Assembly (NCBI GenBank): GCA_026122225.1
Contig: JANEZZ010001566.1
Location: forward strand, 100,001 to 164,000
DNA: 64,000 nt
Reading direction: 5' to 3'
From: Heloderma charlesbogerti
Taxonomy: Eukaryota; Chordata; Lepidosauria; Squamata; Helodermatidae
The translations under genes were made by a program, and so were the position numbers. Below are positions 34,060 through 45,953 of the stretch, piece after piece (within the stretch, counting starts at the first letter, position 1; each line of letters begins with the position of its first letter). The notes below the pieces were generated by a model. The model was not told the DNA's origin, ran no database searches, and was given only the letters and a program-made list of their open reading frames with translations.

Positions 34060-35224
34060 AAATACATTTGTATATACATTTGTGTTTCGTATATGAAATG
34101 CTTCTTGGTAAACATATTTGTATTTTGCATCTGAACATTAAACACATGAACATATTCTGAAATAAATTAATGTTTCTGAGAAAAGAAAAAAGAAAAGAAA
34201 AGAAAGAAAAGAAGGGCATCAGCAATGCATATATAGGGGGAACCATCTAGTTTTGTGCATACTTAGTAGATGTTCACATTGGCAGAAAGGCAGGGTAGGA
34301 ACAGAGAAAGCAATTCCTTCATCACTAAAACACAGAACTGAATGTTTCATCATACCTCTGAAACATAATTGATCCTTTATTCATAATCAAAACCAGCTTT
34401 GACAAAAAGACAAGAAAAAAAGATTAAAGCAGATGGCAGGGATTACATTTTTTGTCAGCCTAAAACAAAACATGGCAGAAGGTTTCAAGTTGAAAGCTTA
34501 AAAGAAAACTTGATTTATCTTTGGTTGAAGCATCCATTGGATTGGCCTGCCTTGGTGGCAGGCCAGGAATGATAATGCCTTGAACACCCTCTAAATCCCT
34601 ACCAGATGTGTTATGGTTATACACATTCATCCATAGATATGCATCTGTAGAGTTAAGGCTTCCCACACTACAGATGTCATCATAAGGCCCTCCCTCGCTG
34701 GGAGCATCAGTGGCCTGATGGAGAACGTTGGGAACCCTTTGTAAATCACTCTGAACACTCTGGACTGGTGAAACAGTGAGATATAATTACAGCTGGGGGG
34801 TGCTGGGAGTTGTAGTCTAACTCATCTGGAGACCCCTAGGTTGGGGAAGGCTGCCATAAGGGGATGCTGAGTATGGTGCAAAGAGAAGAACCTATGATAT
34901 TTCACCGAACATTTTGAAGCATGTGGGCACCATCTTTGGAGGTGTACAAGGACTTCGATCAATTCCTAAACCTCCATTTGCTGAATACTTTCAGACCAAT
35001 GTGCTTTTTCCTCCTTCCATCTCCATCTATTTCTTCTCTTTTACTTTATCTTACTATTTTCAATAGTTATACATGGGAGTAAGTGCTGTTACCAGGTCAC
35101 AGACCAACACATTTGCCTATGTATCAGTAAGAAAAGAATCTACTTGTAAACAAACAATCCCCCCAAAATGCTTGCAGTAAGGGAGAGAGAGCAAGAGAGA
35201 GAGATGATGACGATGACGACGATG
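34060..35224. other. Unassigned stretch
   Basis: Includes an AGAAAAGAAA simple run (34180-34213) and half of the small foldback repeat (GCTGGGAGTTGTAGTCTAAC near 34800). Otherwise nothing recognisable. Confidence 0.45.
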
Positions 35225-35245
35225 ATAGATAGATAGGTAGGTAGG

Positions 35246-35299
<54 letters not shown>
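35225..35299 (+). repeat. (GATA)n microsatellite with GGTA variants
   Basis: About 18 tetranucleotide units, with a GGTA block near the left. Confidence 0.98.
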
Positions 35300-35343
35300 C
35301 AATTTGTTTAGCAATATCCTATGGGATCTGAGGAGCTAACTAT

Positions 35344-35480
35344 GAGCCTTTCTACACGAGGCATTTATTGTGTGCTCATGAATCCTCAGTCACAATAGTT
35401 TGCGGGTGCTTTGCATGACGTCGTCGTCCTCCGGGGCCTCTCCTGTTCTTTGCAACCATTTTAGCGAGGGTGGTTTTCTA
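35344..35480 (-). mobile_element. MITE fragment
   Basis: GAGGCATTTATTGTGTGCTC beginning CTTTCTACAC is the reverse complement of the right end of the element at 58951-59292. Only one end is clear. Confidence 0.45.
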
Positions 35481-36529
35481 ACGAGGAAAGTCTGGTATAT
35501 CCTTAAATAGTAGCATGAAACCTTAGCGTATTTGTACAATATGTCTCTCCCCCTTCACTCGAACTGTTTACCTGCTGTCTGTTTCTTTGAGCATAGAACA
35601 TTTTTAAATGTATGGCTTGGATTCTGTTTATTATTCTGCTACAGATCTATAAGTATTCATTGTTTCTTCTTATAGTAGATGTTAACAATGGCCAACAACC
35701 CAACTGAAAAAGAGAATTCCCTATTTATTTATTTGCTTGCTTGCTTGCTTGTTTGCTTGCTTAAACATATCCCTTTTAAAGATAAGGAGTAAGCAGCTTG
35801 CTTTAAAATATTAAAAGTCAGTTCTCAGGTCAGTAATGATGCCAGTTATTTTAACTTAAAGCCTTCCGCTTGAAGACCAAAATGCTATTTCCCTGCAACT
35901 CGCCTTAGGAGGAGAAAAAAAGAAGATTCACGTAACAATTATTTTTATATTAGTTATACAATGTCAGGCCCTATTTGCCCATAAAGAAGGAACAGTTTTA
36001 TAGAGCTTGTTCCTGGCAAGCAGGATGTACTAGGCAGCGTTAACTCCAACATATCACGCAACCCTACGCATGCTTACTTCACAAAGCATGTATTCACATG
36101 CATGTGCCCTCGATTCAAGATGCATCAATGCAAGGATGCTAGAGACCTTCTAGGAAAGGGGGCAGAAACCTGAAGAACTCTCATGCACCTATGGACACAG
36201 TCGCAAGGTAAGGATTTGTCCCCAAAGTAGTTGTTAAAAACAATGTTATGGAGAATCCACTGGCTAAAGTGTCTTATCCCTCCGTGACAGTTGGCTCTAG
36301 CCTGTATGATCAAAGGGGAAAGTTTCAAACTGGAAAGGATTCAGAGCTGAGAAAGCCAGATGACGAAGAGTTTGGAAGACAACACTTGTAATGCATTTGA
36401 TCTTGTTAAGTGCTGCAAATTGAGTGGAGGATGATTTATTGATGGCTCCAGGGAGTAAGGAAGAAGAAAAAAGAGGACTGTTTTGAACTAACTAACTCTG
36501 AAATAAACATCTATATTCATCTAAGCTAT
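35481..36529. other. Unassigned stretch
   Basis: Contains a TGCTTGCT-type simple run near 35740-35764 and no recognisable gene. Confidence 0.4.
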
Positions 36530-36745
36530 GAGGGAGACCCTAGCTTAGAGGTAGAGCACATGTTTTGCATGTAAGAGGTCCAGTTCAATTCCCAGCATCT
36601 CTAGATAAAGTGGTGTCAGGACTGGACAAGGGGGAAGAAACCTGGCCAAGGCCTTGGAGAGGTGATGCCACTCAGAGTAAACAATAGTGGGCTAAAAATG
36701 GACCAATGGTCTGATCCGCTATAAGCCTGCCTTGTATCAATCATT
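36530..36745 (+). mobile_element. tRNA-derived SINE
   Basis: The head GACCCTAGCTTAGAGGTAG resembles a tRNA A box, and GGTCCAGTTCAATTCCCAGC resembles a B box at the right spacing. The body follows with GGACCAATGGTCTGATCCGC and TATAAGCCTGCCTTGTATCA. The layout matches tRNA-headed SINEs of squamates. An old copy of the head seems present at 55885. Confidence 0.75.
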
Positions 36746-36884
36746 TAAGTGCTTGCTAAATGGGCAATGTGTTTTATAATCTTTGGCCCTGATCCAGCTC
36801 TGGTCACAAGTAGCCACACATAAGCCATGAGGTCCCCTGGAGAGGAATGCACAATCCCATCTGGATGAGAAGCTACATCCAGAC

Positions 36885-37245
36885 CAGTGCTGGCTCTAGG
36901 TTTTTGAGGGCCCTTGGGCAAGCCACCATCCATGGGCCCCCTCCCACAGTGAGTCTACCTTCTCCCCACCATTGTATCCAGCAGGTATTTCTCCTCATCC
37001 TCTTTCTCATCATTGCTACCACTTGCTTGCTTGACAGGCAGAGAGCCAGTGAGCGAGTAGGCTGTGGCATCTGCTGCTCCTCCTAACCACCACCGTCACC
37101 TGGGCCAGAGAAAGAGGCAGGTGAACAACCAGGTTGCAGTGGTGAAGGGGAGGTGCAATTCTAGGATGCTCTTGCCAGTGGGCCCCTGCTGGGGTGTGAG
37201 CCCTTGGAAGGTGCCCCACCATGCCTACCCTTGATGCCACCCCTG
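36885..37245 (+). mobile_element. Non-autonomous hAT element
   Basis: Ends CAGTGCTGGC and GCCACCCCTG, flanked by ATCCAGAC and ACCCAGCC (6 of 8). An inverted relative lies at 55231-55571, sharing TTTTTGAGGGCCCTTG, the CATCATTGCT..TGCTTGC region and GGGTAGGCATGG in reverse. Apparent ORFs shared by the two copies are repeat sequence, not a gene. Confidence 0.7.
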
Positions 37246-37387
37246 ACCCAGCCTGTTCTGTGGGGCCCAGACGAGCATCACAATGCAGAGGCGTTTGCAC
37301 CTTCAGGTGTGCATTTGCATCCGTATCTGCTACATGTGGAGAAGCTCCTTTCAACCATAGATCTCCCTGACAGGAATTTGATGCCAA

Positions 37388-37490
37388 CTCCCATCACCCC
37401 TAGCCAGCATGGCCAATGAGATGCTGGTTGTGGGTGATGGGTGCTTTAGTCCAACACACCTGGAGGGTGTCAGGTTGGCGAAGGCTGGGT
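37388..37490. mobile_element. Small foldback element
   Basis: CAGCATGGCCAATGAGATGC, then AGTCCAACACACCTGGAGGG and CAGGTTGGCGAAGGCTG, the right arm of the foldback family seen at 12984 and 59394. The left arm is mostly missing. Confidence 0.55.
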
Positions 37491-37499
37491 TAGCCATTC

Positions 37500-38463
37500 A
37501 TCACCTAGTAGTTGTTGTCTTTTCCCCCAGACTTTTGTTCTCCCTCCTTCCCACTGATTTATATGGTTAAAAGCTAAGAGATAACCCTGTTGTGCGTCCA
37601 AAGTTGGCTTCCTGTCAAGCTCCTTCCCCTTCTGCTTGGTTGCCTCTCCACTGATTTGCCTTCAGAATGCATCACTCTGTGGCACTCAAAACCAGAAATT
37701 CCCAATGTACCTTCTCTTCTTTGCACAGGTGACATTGGCTTTGCATCAACAGCAGTAGCTTGGCAGATGTTCACTTCCTAAAAGGGTTAGTGAAAAAACA
37801 CAAAGATGCTAATTTGCATTCTGGTGCAGTGCTCCCCACCCCTGCCCCCCGTGCTGGCAACAAACGCTTGGCATTTTTCATGTGCTTCAGGGTCTTTCTG
37901 CAACTCTGCTGTTGTGCACTTTTCCTTAGTCTCTACCCTACGGAATGTAGAAAGTAGCTGTGGTTTGGTTAGTTTCCCAAAACAGGCTGGATGAACCACA
38001 GGAAATCACCTGCAGGAAAAACATATGAAAGGGGGCCTACGAGCATGTTTGGCAATGCCTCTGCCTCCTGTAGATGTCTTTCTAATCTCTGATTTGGTGA
38101 AGAGGCAGTGGTGAATGGGGATGTACAAGAATTTTATTTCAGTTTTAAAACGAGCAGAGCATGCCCCACTTGCAACCCTGAATGTGAACACAATTGCATT
38201 TTTCAAGCAAAGATTCTTGAGCTTGCAATCGCATTCACAAAAAGCATCCTTTTTGAAAAATGCATATTTTAAAAGGCACATTTTCCCCAAAATACGCATT
38301 TTCACATTTTAGATAGTAGGGAAAAAGTGCTCGTTGGGGTGCATGTTTTTAAAATATGTGCACATTTCCCGTTCACAAATGCACACTTCTCCCATCCAGG
38401 GGTCGGGGAAAGATACTCGCACTCGGGAATGAGGCAAAATGAAGTTTGAGGAGAAAGCTGCCT
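37500..38463. other. Unassigned stretch
   Basis: 38115-38420 has repeated A/T-rich motifs (TTTTGAAAAATGCATATTTT, AAAATACGCATTTTCAC) that resemble an old MITE, but I could not fix its termini. No gene recognised. Confidence 0.4.
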
Positions 38464-38640
38464 TATACTGTTTGTTTGTTGCAATTTTATATCAACGCTC
38501 TCTGGGAGGTTCACAAAAATTTAAAGCCTAAAATACAACATGATAAAATATAATATAAAACCTTTAAATATTTAAAATGGAACAAAATCAGGGTAAAACC
38601 CAGCAGCTCGGTAAAGATCTAAACCTTTGGTTCTGCTTTC
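38464..38640 (-). mobile_element. L2-type LINE 3' UTR, antisense
   Basis: Plus-strand TATCAACGCTCTCTGGGAGG TTCACAAAAA followed by AATACAACATGATAAAATAT parallels the antisense L2 tails at 23930 and 40346. Confidence 0.6.
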
Positions 38641-38697
38641 AAATAAAGCATCTTTGGGATTTTTGCAAGACATTCTTGTTTTTTCTATATAGATAAA

Positions 38698-39125
38698 AGG
38701 AAGTGTTTGGTTGGATGTCCTCGATGGACTTGAAAACCATACATCTGATTGTTATGACATTTTCAGGATTTGTTCTACCTCTATCTGGGATGGGTTTAGG
38801 CATTGTGAGAATTTTAACCACCATTTTGAAACAAAATAGGGGCCAATCAACATTTTTAAAGATGTAGAAGCGTTTGTTCTCAATGGACTTGAAAACCATA
38901 CATCCGATTGTTGTACCTCTTTCTGGCATCACTTTAGGCATAGTGAGAATTCAGCTGCCATTTTGAAACAAAAATGGGGGGCAATCAACATTTTTAAAGA
39001 TGTACTGCTTCAATGGAAGTGTTTGTGGTTGATGGACTCAAAAGCCATACATCCGATTGTTATGAAACTTTCAGTATTTGTTGTACCTCTACCTGGGATG
39101 GTTTTAGGCATAGTGGTCACCAAGG
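38698..39125 (+). repeat. Three-unit tandem repeat, about 150-160 bp per unit
   Basis: GGACTTGAAAACCATACATC (or a close variant) occurs at 38727, 38885 and 39034. Each is followed by TTGTACCTCT or TTCTACCTCT, a GGGATGG or GGCATCA variant, TTTAGGCATAGTGAGAATT, CCATTTTGAAACAAAA and CAATCAACATTTTTAAAGAT. Spacings are 158 and 149 bp. Divergence between units shows the array is old. It could be a satellite remnant or the repeated part of a larger transposon. Confidence 0.9.
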
Positions 39126-40345
39126 CAGGGGCTGTGCCAAGTGGACAGAGCAGACATAATGTCTCTAACTCCGACATCTGCATAACTTTGCTTGAAGGCT
39201 TTGCTCTATCAAACTAAGGGCTGTTCCAGCCTGTGCAAAGCCGGGTCCATGTGCTAGTTTTAAAAAAAAGAAAAGAAATCCAAGCATAGAATATGTTTTT
39301 CCTAGTAGCTGAGGTTTAAAAATACGGAGTAGCATGGAATGGCTCACTGTGACTTCAGGTTTTTAACAAGCCTGCTTCCATCACAGCCCTTTCTTTGAAA
39401 GGGTGTTTAACACTGCCTCTCAAATAAAATGTGCTTCTAGAGGAATGATCCACCTACTCTGAAAAGGTGTATGTTTTTCTGTAGATATTCTACAGCTTTC
39501 CAGTATAATGGCAACCCATAGTGACTGGCAAAGAAGGCAGCCATTTCGAATTTCCCAACATTCAAAAAGCACCTCAGAACAGGGTTTTCTGGGAAAAACA
39601 AAACGGTAGACCCTTCGACTCCCTTCCCACTAAAGGAATTTTGCCTCATCCCCCATCTCCAATACAGCCAAAACAAAACAGCTGAATTTGAGGGGTGTGT
39701 GTGAAATGGCTGAGAAACAGTCCTTGTAAAAGTGGTACAGCCCCATCTACCACTGAGCTATGGTGGTGTTACATCTGAGGGGCTTACTAGACAAACAGCT
39801 TACTAAGTGGTAAGCTGTTCCTGGACTGTACCGTTTGCGCCTGGTGGGGGGTGCATGACTGGATGATCATACATACATAAACACACAGTTCTAAATTAAA
39901 ATGTCAGAGAGATGGCTAGGTTCAAAGCCTTGACTCATAATTTAGCTCATCATTTTGGAAGAGAACATTGCTTTATAAAAGTTTCAATTTTCTACCTGAA
40001 GTTTTTGAAGTTAGTTTCTATTTTAAAGGTGAACCAACCAAGAAGGTTTATGCTCTGTGGAGTGTGTGTGTGTGTGTGTGTGTAATTTATCTTATTCAGT
40101 ATATTTAAAATTAATGTTTTCAAGGTGAAGATAGTTATTAAGTTGGTTGTTTATCATAGACGGTGCTTACTAAAAAAATTGTTCCTATACAGAAATGGGA
40201 TTTGGAGCTTATCATTCATTTATACAGCCTTAATGATCATTTACTGGCTATCTGTTCTTTACTGAATAGTTATATTATAATTTATTAAGAGTGCAGTCCT
40301 ATGCATGTTTAGATAGAAAAGGCCCTACAACTCCCAGCATTTCCC
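39126..40345. other. Unassigned stretch
   Basis: A (TG)n run lies at about 40065-40083. Near 39738-39772 the sequence TCTACCACTGAGCTATGG may be an antisense scrap of the tRNA SINE head. No gene recognised. Confidence 0.4.
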
Positions 40346-40730
40346 AGCCTTTCTTTCTTCTTTCTTTCTTTCTTTCTTTATCTTACATTTCTATGCTGCC
40401 CAATGGCAAAACCATAAAATACAAAAACATAGCAAAACATAATATAATAACCATAAACTTTTTAAAAAATAATAATAAAAAACCAAAGTAAAAACCAAGA
40501 TAAAAACAACAGGAGTGCAAAGATCTAAAAATGCACTAATGCAGTTTTTAAAACTGAAGAACTAAAATGCCTTGGAGAATAAAAAGGTCTCCCAAAATAT
40601 AAAAAAATAACCTGATGCTGCAAAAACCACAACACAGGCTCTAAGCAAGCCTCTCTGTGGAGGGATTTCACAACCAGCCAGGGTGTCATCACCAAAAAAG
40701 GTCCTCTTCCTTACTCGCCACTTGCCTCAT
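40346..40730 (-). mobile_element. L2-type LINE 3' end, antisense
   Basis: Starts with a TTTC run, then TCTATGCTGCCCAATGGC and a long A-rich UTR, and reaches a region (GAGGGATTTCACAACCAGCC) corresponding to the ORF2 C-terminus in reverse. Confidence 0.6.
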
Positions 40731-40990
40731 GTTATCTTATACTGAGTAAGACCACTAGTCCATCTAATCTGGTATTGTGAAATGGATAGATAGCCTGTAA
40801 GGCACCTGGAGCCTCATGGAAACTGGCAGCAGCCAGACCCAAGTGCCTGACTTCCTGCACCACCATGAAAGCCTGCAAGCAAAGGGCATCCCATCAGCCC
40901 TCTGGAATCATCCTCTGGAAGCACTGAGCAATGGCAAATGTATGTAGCTGTGGAACTGATCAGTGTCCAGATGGGAAGCCATTAACAGCC

Positions 40991-41505
40991 TGTGTCACCC
41001 CTGCAGTGGGTGTTGAACTCTTAGGTTAGAAGTGCCAAGATAGTGATACATCAGACTCAAAGGTTTACTTATAAAGGAGACTTTATTGGGTAACTTACAG
41101 CACACAGGCGTACCCAATGGTTGGATAAGACCGCTTCTCTGAACCCCGAGCCACTGGGTACAGTGGGTCTTATACTCTACAGTTTAGCAGCAATAAGCAG
41201 CCTAACAGCAGCACACGCCCCTAGTGTTCATTCTCAGCATAAACTAACAGCACTTGGTTCTCAAGCATAGCCACCTGCAGCTTTAAGGTAAACAAACTCT
41301 GCTTCTCAGGCTCATCAGTGATAAGACATTCTCCTCATTAGCGAGGAATGTTCTGAGAAGGCTGTTATTGGCCTTTTCACTCATCTGCACATGCTCAGAG
41401 GCTACTAGCAGGAAATGCACCAATAATGAACTTAAGCAAGCATTATAGATCTCTAGGCCTCCCTAACACTACAAATGACTTGGCTACGCTCCTGGGGCCA
41501 ATACA
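40991..41505 (-). repeat. 3' LTR
   Basis: The outer end TGTGTCACCCC adjoins the CAGCC duplication and the inner end is CCAATACA in plus-strand reading. The poly-A signal lies at 41082-41087 (reverse). It closely matches the other LTR, with scattered substitutions and small indels indicating considerable time since integration. Confidence 0.92.
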
Positions 41506-42671
41506 TTCCACCCTCAGATGATCGAAGGCCGATAACAGTCTGCCTTGCCACTTGATCACCAGGGGGTTGACAATGTATACTTTAAATGCAATAGCCATAT
41601 GAGCATGCACACAAAGCTAAAAAGCTGCCAATAACAGTCAGAATTATTGCAACCACTCACTTCCACCACCCCCTGATCCCTTGAAACCAGTCTGAAATCG
41701 GGTCGAAAAGGGATGTGCCTTCTAGCTGATTTATTTTCTCATTTTGCTTGTATGTAACAGCCCAGAGGTGGGCTATTACCTCCCCCCCCCGCCCCTCCCT
41801 GTTTGGGAAGATAAATCTTTCTCTCTGTCTCTCTTTTTCTGACCTGCCTGTTCTGCAGATCATGTTTCAAACTATCTACATAAAACTCCCCATGCCATTC
41901 ACCAGTGTTAATCCTTCATTTGTCTTCTCTGCAATTTAGGCAGTTTGCCTTTGTCTCAACAGAAACTCACTTGCTTAAACCTTTCTGCCTTACACCAGTC
42001 CCAATGACACACATTTGGCATAGGCTCTTTTTTGCCTTCTAGAAAACTCTTATATTATTGTGGTTACTCCACCCCCAGGTAATAAGCTCCAGGCATAATC
42101 AGCTTCTTCCAATTCACCCTGGGGGCAACCACAGCCACACTTTTTTCAACAAATGTTCTTTCTCTTTGCCTCCTTCCCTCCTCCCTCTTCTTTGCCTTTT
42201 TTCCCCTTCTCTGTCTGTCTGCCACTTTCTCTATCTCTCTTCACACTTTCCTTGTCTTTGCTACTGTCTTTGTAAACCATTGGGAACCACACTCAGTATC
42301 ATTTGGAGTTGCAACTGACAGTAAAGACGCTTGCAAATATCACATAGAATTTAACAAATCATAAAATACACACAACAAACTTTCATTGAAATCTAACATA
42401 ACTGGGAAAGATTTCTTGCATGGTGAGGCATGATGGAGCAGATCCAGCAATCGTATTGCTCCTCTGGCTGGGCCCATCAAGTTCAAGGGAAGGGCATGCT
42501 CACGCAAGCAAAGAGTTCTAGACCACCATTTTTGCATCGGCAACTTTACGCTGCATGAAGTTCAAAAGTCATGGATCAAACTCAGCCTGCTGTACGCTGA
42601 GCTGATTACAAATACAATCTACAGCAACGAGAGTTCAAGGCTATGAAAAGCCTCACAGTACTTTCCATGGC

Positions 42672-44955
42672 CCATTCATGGATCACTGCCTTGTTGTGGC
42701 GAAGGAGCTTGCGTAACTCAGTGAAGCCATAAGCTATGCCGTGCAGGGCCACCCAAGATGGACAGGTCATGGCAGAGAGTTCTGACAAAACGTGGTCCAC
42801 TGGAGAAGGAAATGGCAACCCACTCCAGTATTCTTGCCAAGAAAACCCCATGGAACATATCACAAGGCTAAAAGATATGATGCCGGAAGATGAGCCCCTC
42901 AGGTCGGAAGGTCCCCAATAGGGGAAGAGCAGAGGGTATTTCCAAGTAGCGCCAGAAAGAGTGAAGCGGCTGGGCCAAAGCCGAAAGGACACTCAGCTGT
43001 GTCATCTCAGCTGTGGATGTGTCTGGTGGTGAAAAGAAAATCCAATGCTGTAAAGAACAATATTGTTTAGGAACCTGGAATGTCAGATCAATGAATCAAG
43101 GTAAGCTGGAGGTGGTCAAACATGAGATGGCAAGATTGAACATTGACATCTTGGGAATCAGTGAACTCAAATGGACAGGCATGGGCAAATTTAGTTCAGG
43201 TGACCATCATATCTACTACTGTGGGCAAGAATCCCTGAGAAGAAATGGAGTAGCACTCATAGTCAACAAAAGGGTGGGAAAAGCAGTCCTGGGGTACATT
43301 CTTAAAAATGATAGAATGATCTCAGTACGAATCCAAAGCAAACCATTCAACATCACAGTAATTCAAGTCTATGCCCCAACCACTGAGGCCGAAGAAGCTG
43401 AGGTTGATCGGTTCTATGAAGACCTACAACATCTTCTAGAACTAACACCAAAAAAAATGTCCTCTTCATCATAGGGGATTGGAATGCTAAAGTAGGAAGT
43501 CATGAAATCACCGGGATAACAGGCAGGCATGGCCTTGGTGTACAAAATGAAGCAGGACAAAAGCTAATAGAGTTTTGCCAAGAGAACACGCTGATCATAG
43601 CAAACACTCTTTTCCAACAGCACAAGATACGACTCTACACATGGACATCACCAGATGGTCAATATCGAAATCAGATTGATTATGTCCTTTGCAGTCAAAG
43701 ATGGAGAAGCTCTATACAGTCAGTAAAAACAAGACCTGGAGCTGACTGTGGCTCAGATCATGAGCTTCTTGTTGCAAAATTTCAGCTTAAATTGAAGAAC
43801 GTAGGGAAAACTACTAAACCGTTCAGGTATGACCTCAATCATATCCCTTATGAATATACAGTGGAGGTGAGGAATAGATTTCAGGGATGAGACCTGATAG
43901 ACAGAGTGCCTGAGGAACTATGGTTGGAGGTCCGTAACATTGTTCAGGAGGCAGCAACTCAATCCATCCCAAAGAAAAAGAAATGCAAGAAAGCCAAGTG
44001 GCTGTCTGATGAGGCTTTACAAGTAGCTGAAGAAAGAAGGGAAGCGAAAAGCAAGGGAGAAAGGGAAGATATATCCAACTGAATGCAGAGTTCCAGAGAA
44101 TAGCAAGGAGAGACAAGAAGGCCTTCTTAAATGAACAATGCAAAGAAATCGAGGAAAACAACAGAATGGGAAAGACTAGAGATCTCTTCAAGAAAATTGG
44201 AGATCTCCAGGGAACGTTTTGTGGAAAGACGGGCATGTTAAAGGACAAAGAAGGCAAGGACCTAACAGAAGCAGATGAGATTAAGAAGAGGTGGCAAGAA
44301 TACACAGAAGAACTATACAGGAAAGATCTGAATGTCCCTGATAGCCATGATAGTGCGGTCACTGAACTTGAGCCGGACATCCTCGAGAGTGAAGTCAAGT
44401 GGGCCTTAGGAAGCATTACTAACAACAAAGCTAGCGGAGATGACAGTATTCCAGCTAAGCTATTTAAAATCCTAAAAGATGATGCTGTTAAAGTGCTGCA
44501 TTCAATATGCCAACAAATTTGGAACACTCAACAATGGCCACAAGACTGGAAAAGGTCAGTTTACATTCCAATTCCAAAGAAGGGCAACGCCAAAGAGTGT
44601 TCAAACTACCGCACAATTGCACTCATTTCACATGCCAGCAAGGTGATGCTCAAAATCCTACAAGCTAGGCTTCAGCAGTATGCGAACCGAGAACTACCGG
44701 AAGTACAAGCTGGGTTTCGAAGAGGCAGAGGAACTAGAGATCAAATCGCCAACATTCGCTGCATCATGGAGAAAGCAAGAGAATTCCAGAAAAACGTCTA
44801 TTTCTGCTTCATTGACTATGCTAAAGCCTTTGATTGTGTGGATCACAACAAACTGTGGCAAATTCTTAAAGTGATGGGAGTACCAGACCACCTTACCTGT
44901 CTCCTGAGAAACCTGTACGAAGAGTCGGACATGACTGAATGACTGAACAACAACA
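42672..44955 (+). mobile_element. BovB LINE with internal deletion
   Basis: Flanked by identical 12-bp copies ACTTTCCATGGC (42660-42671 and 44956-44967). It starts CCATTCATGGATCACTGCC and ends AGTCGGACATGACTGAATGAC with an ACAACAAC tail. Both ends are present, yet the RT is cut after LLRNLYE and joined straight to the 3' terminus, removing the YADD core and C-terminal region (roughly 1 kb). It lies within the LTR element and is therefore younger than it. Confidence 0.95.
43013..44942 (+). pseudogene. BovB ORF2: endonuclease plus partial RT (broken)
   Basis: The first open segment (43013-43474) has GTWNVRSMNQGKLEVV, SELKWTGMGKF and YYCGQESLRRNG. After a frameshift near 43465 come IIGDWNAKVGS and SDHELLVAKF (catalytic residues kept). 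The RT segment (44166-44942) has IPIPKKGNAKECSNYRTIAL, QAGFRRGRGTRDQI and FCFIDYAKAFDCVDH (motif A with Asp), then stops before motif C. ATG 43013 is simply the first Met before the endonuclease. Missing motif C plus frameshifts make it inactive. Confidence 0.93.
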
Positions 44956-45953
44956 ACTTTCCATGGCAAGTCTTTAACAGTTCAAAGTTCCAGTCCATGT
45001 GCAGAGTGCCTCTCGAAAGCCCAGATGATGATGGATCCAAACAGAGAAGGCTTCGGGCAATGAAGACGGGATGTTTCCAGTAAAGGCTCTCTGCCTCTGC
45101 ATCAGTTCAAAAGGGGAAGGTGTGACTCTACACCCCTTCCAGATCCCTTGACAGACAAGGGCCTTTAGTCTTTTAGCAAGGCTTCTGACTAAATAGAGCA
45201 GCATGGCTCAGCTTTCTAGCTGTGACACTTCAACCTGGGCAACGTTTCTTTAAATCTTGCTCTACTTCTGTCAGGTTCTCACCAGACATGTTCTAGCCTC
45301 CCTCTTCCTATCTAGGCTAGACCAGCGGCGGCTAGGGAGTTGGGTGACTCCCCCTGGCTCCGCTCTGAGAACACACAGAGATAAGCTCACACAGACTCTA
45401 ACATTCTAAAAACTGAATTGGCTTAAACTCTTTCAGGCTACTTCTAATCAAATCATGGCTATAACGTACAAGGCCTCACTGCACGTCTGAAGCTGGGCCT
45501 TTGACATTTTCGCTCTCATAACACTTTTATACTCTAAAAATTTACTCCCTTCCCGTCAAACTTTCTCGGCTTAAGCGCTCAGAGATTGCTGAGGGGAAGC
45601 GACTGTCCAGGCTAGGGAGCTTGTAAACACATTGCCAATACTTCTAAACTTTCAATGTGTCTACTTGGCAATCTAAATCTTAGCTATTTCAAACACATTA
45701 AAAACAACAAAACCATTTCTTTTGCAAGGGGAAAAGGAGAGCTCGGCTCTGATCCCTTCCCTTCCGCAAAAGTACACTTACAGTTAGAGGGCAGTTTTAA
45801 ACTGCACGGCTCTTAACAACAACAGAACAACAATTGTGCTTTTAAACACTTCTTGAACAAGGAGTAAGCTTTTGGGGCTGTCTGTCACTAGACAGGCTAG
45901 CCAGGGATTCATGACATGACACACATACTCTCTTTTTCTTCTCCCTTAACCGG

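Noticed and set aside
36530..36745. True tRNA gene
   Set aside because: A and B boxes are present but the cloverleaf cannot be completed, and a SINE body follows.
36847..37086. ORF with a hydrophobic stretch (LLILFLIIATTCLL) suggesting a membrane protein
   Set aside because: The same sequence occurs in reverse at 55340-55585, inside a second copy of the same hAT-type element. It is repeat sequence without other gene features.
38115..38420. MITE with GGGGATGTACAAGAA start
   Set aside because: The left end resembles TAGGGATGTAC, but I could not find a matching right end or an 8-bp duplication.
41657..41863. Retroviral envelope transmembrane gene
   Set aside because: The position next to the 3' LTR is suggestive, but no diagnostic motif is visible. 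It is recorded only as a decayed internal region.
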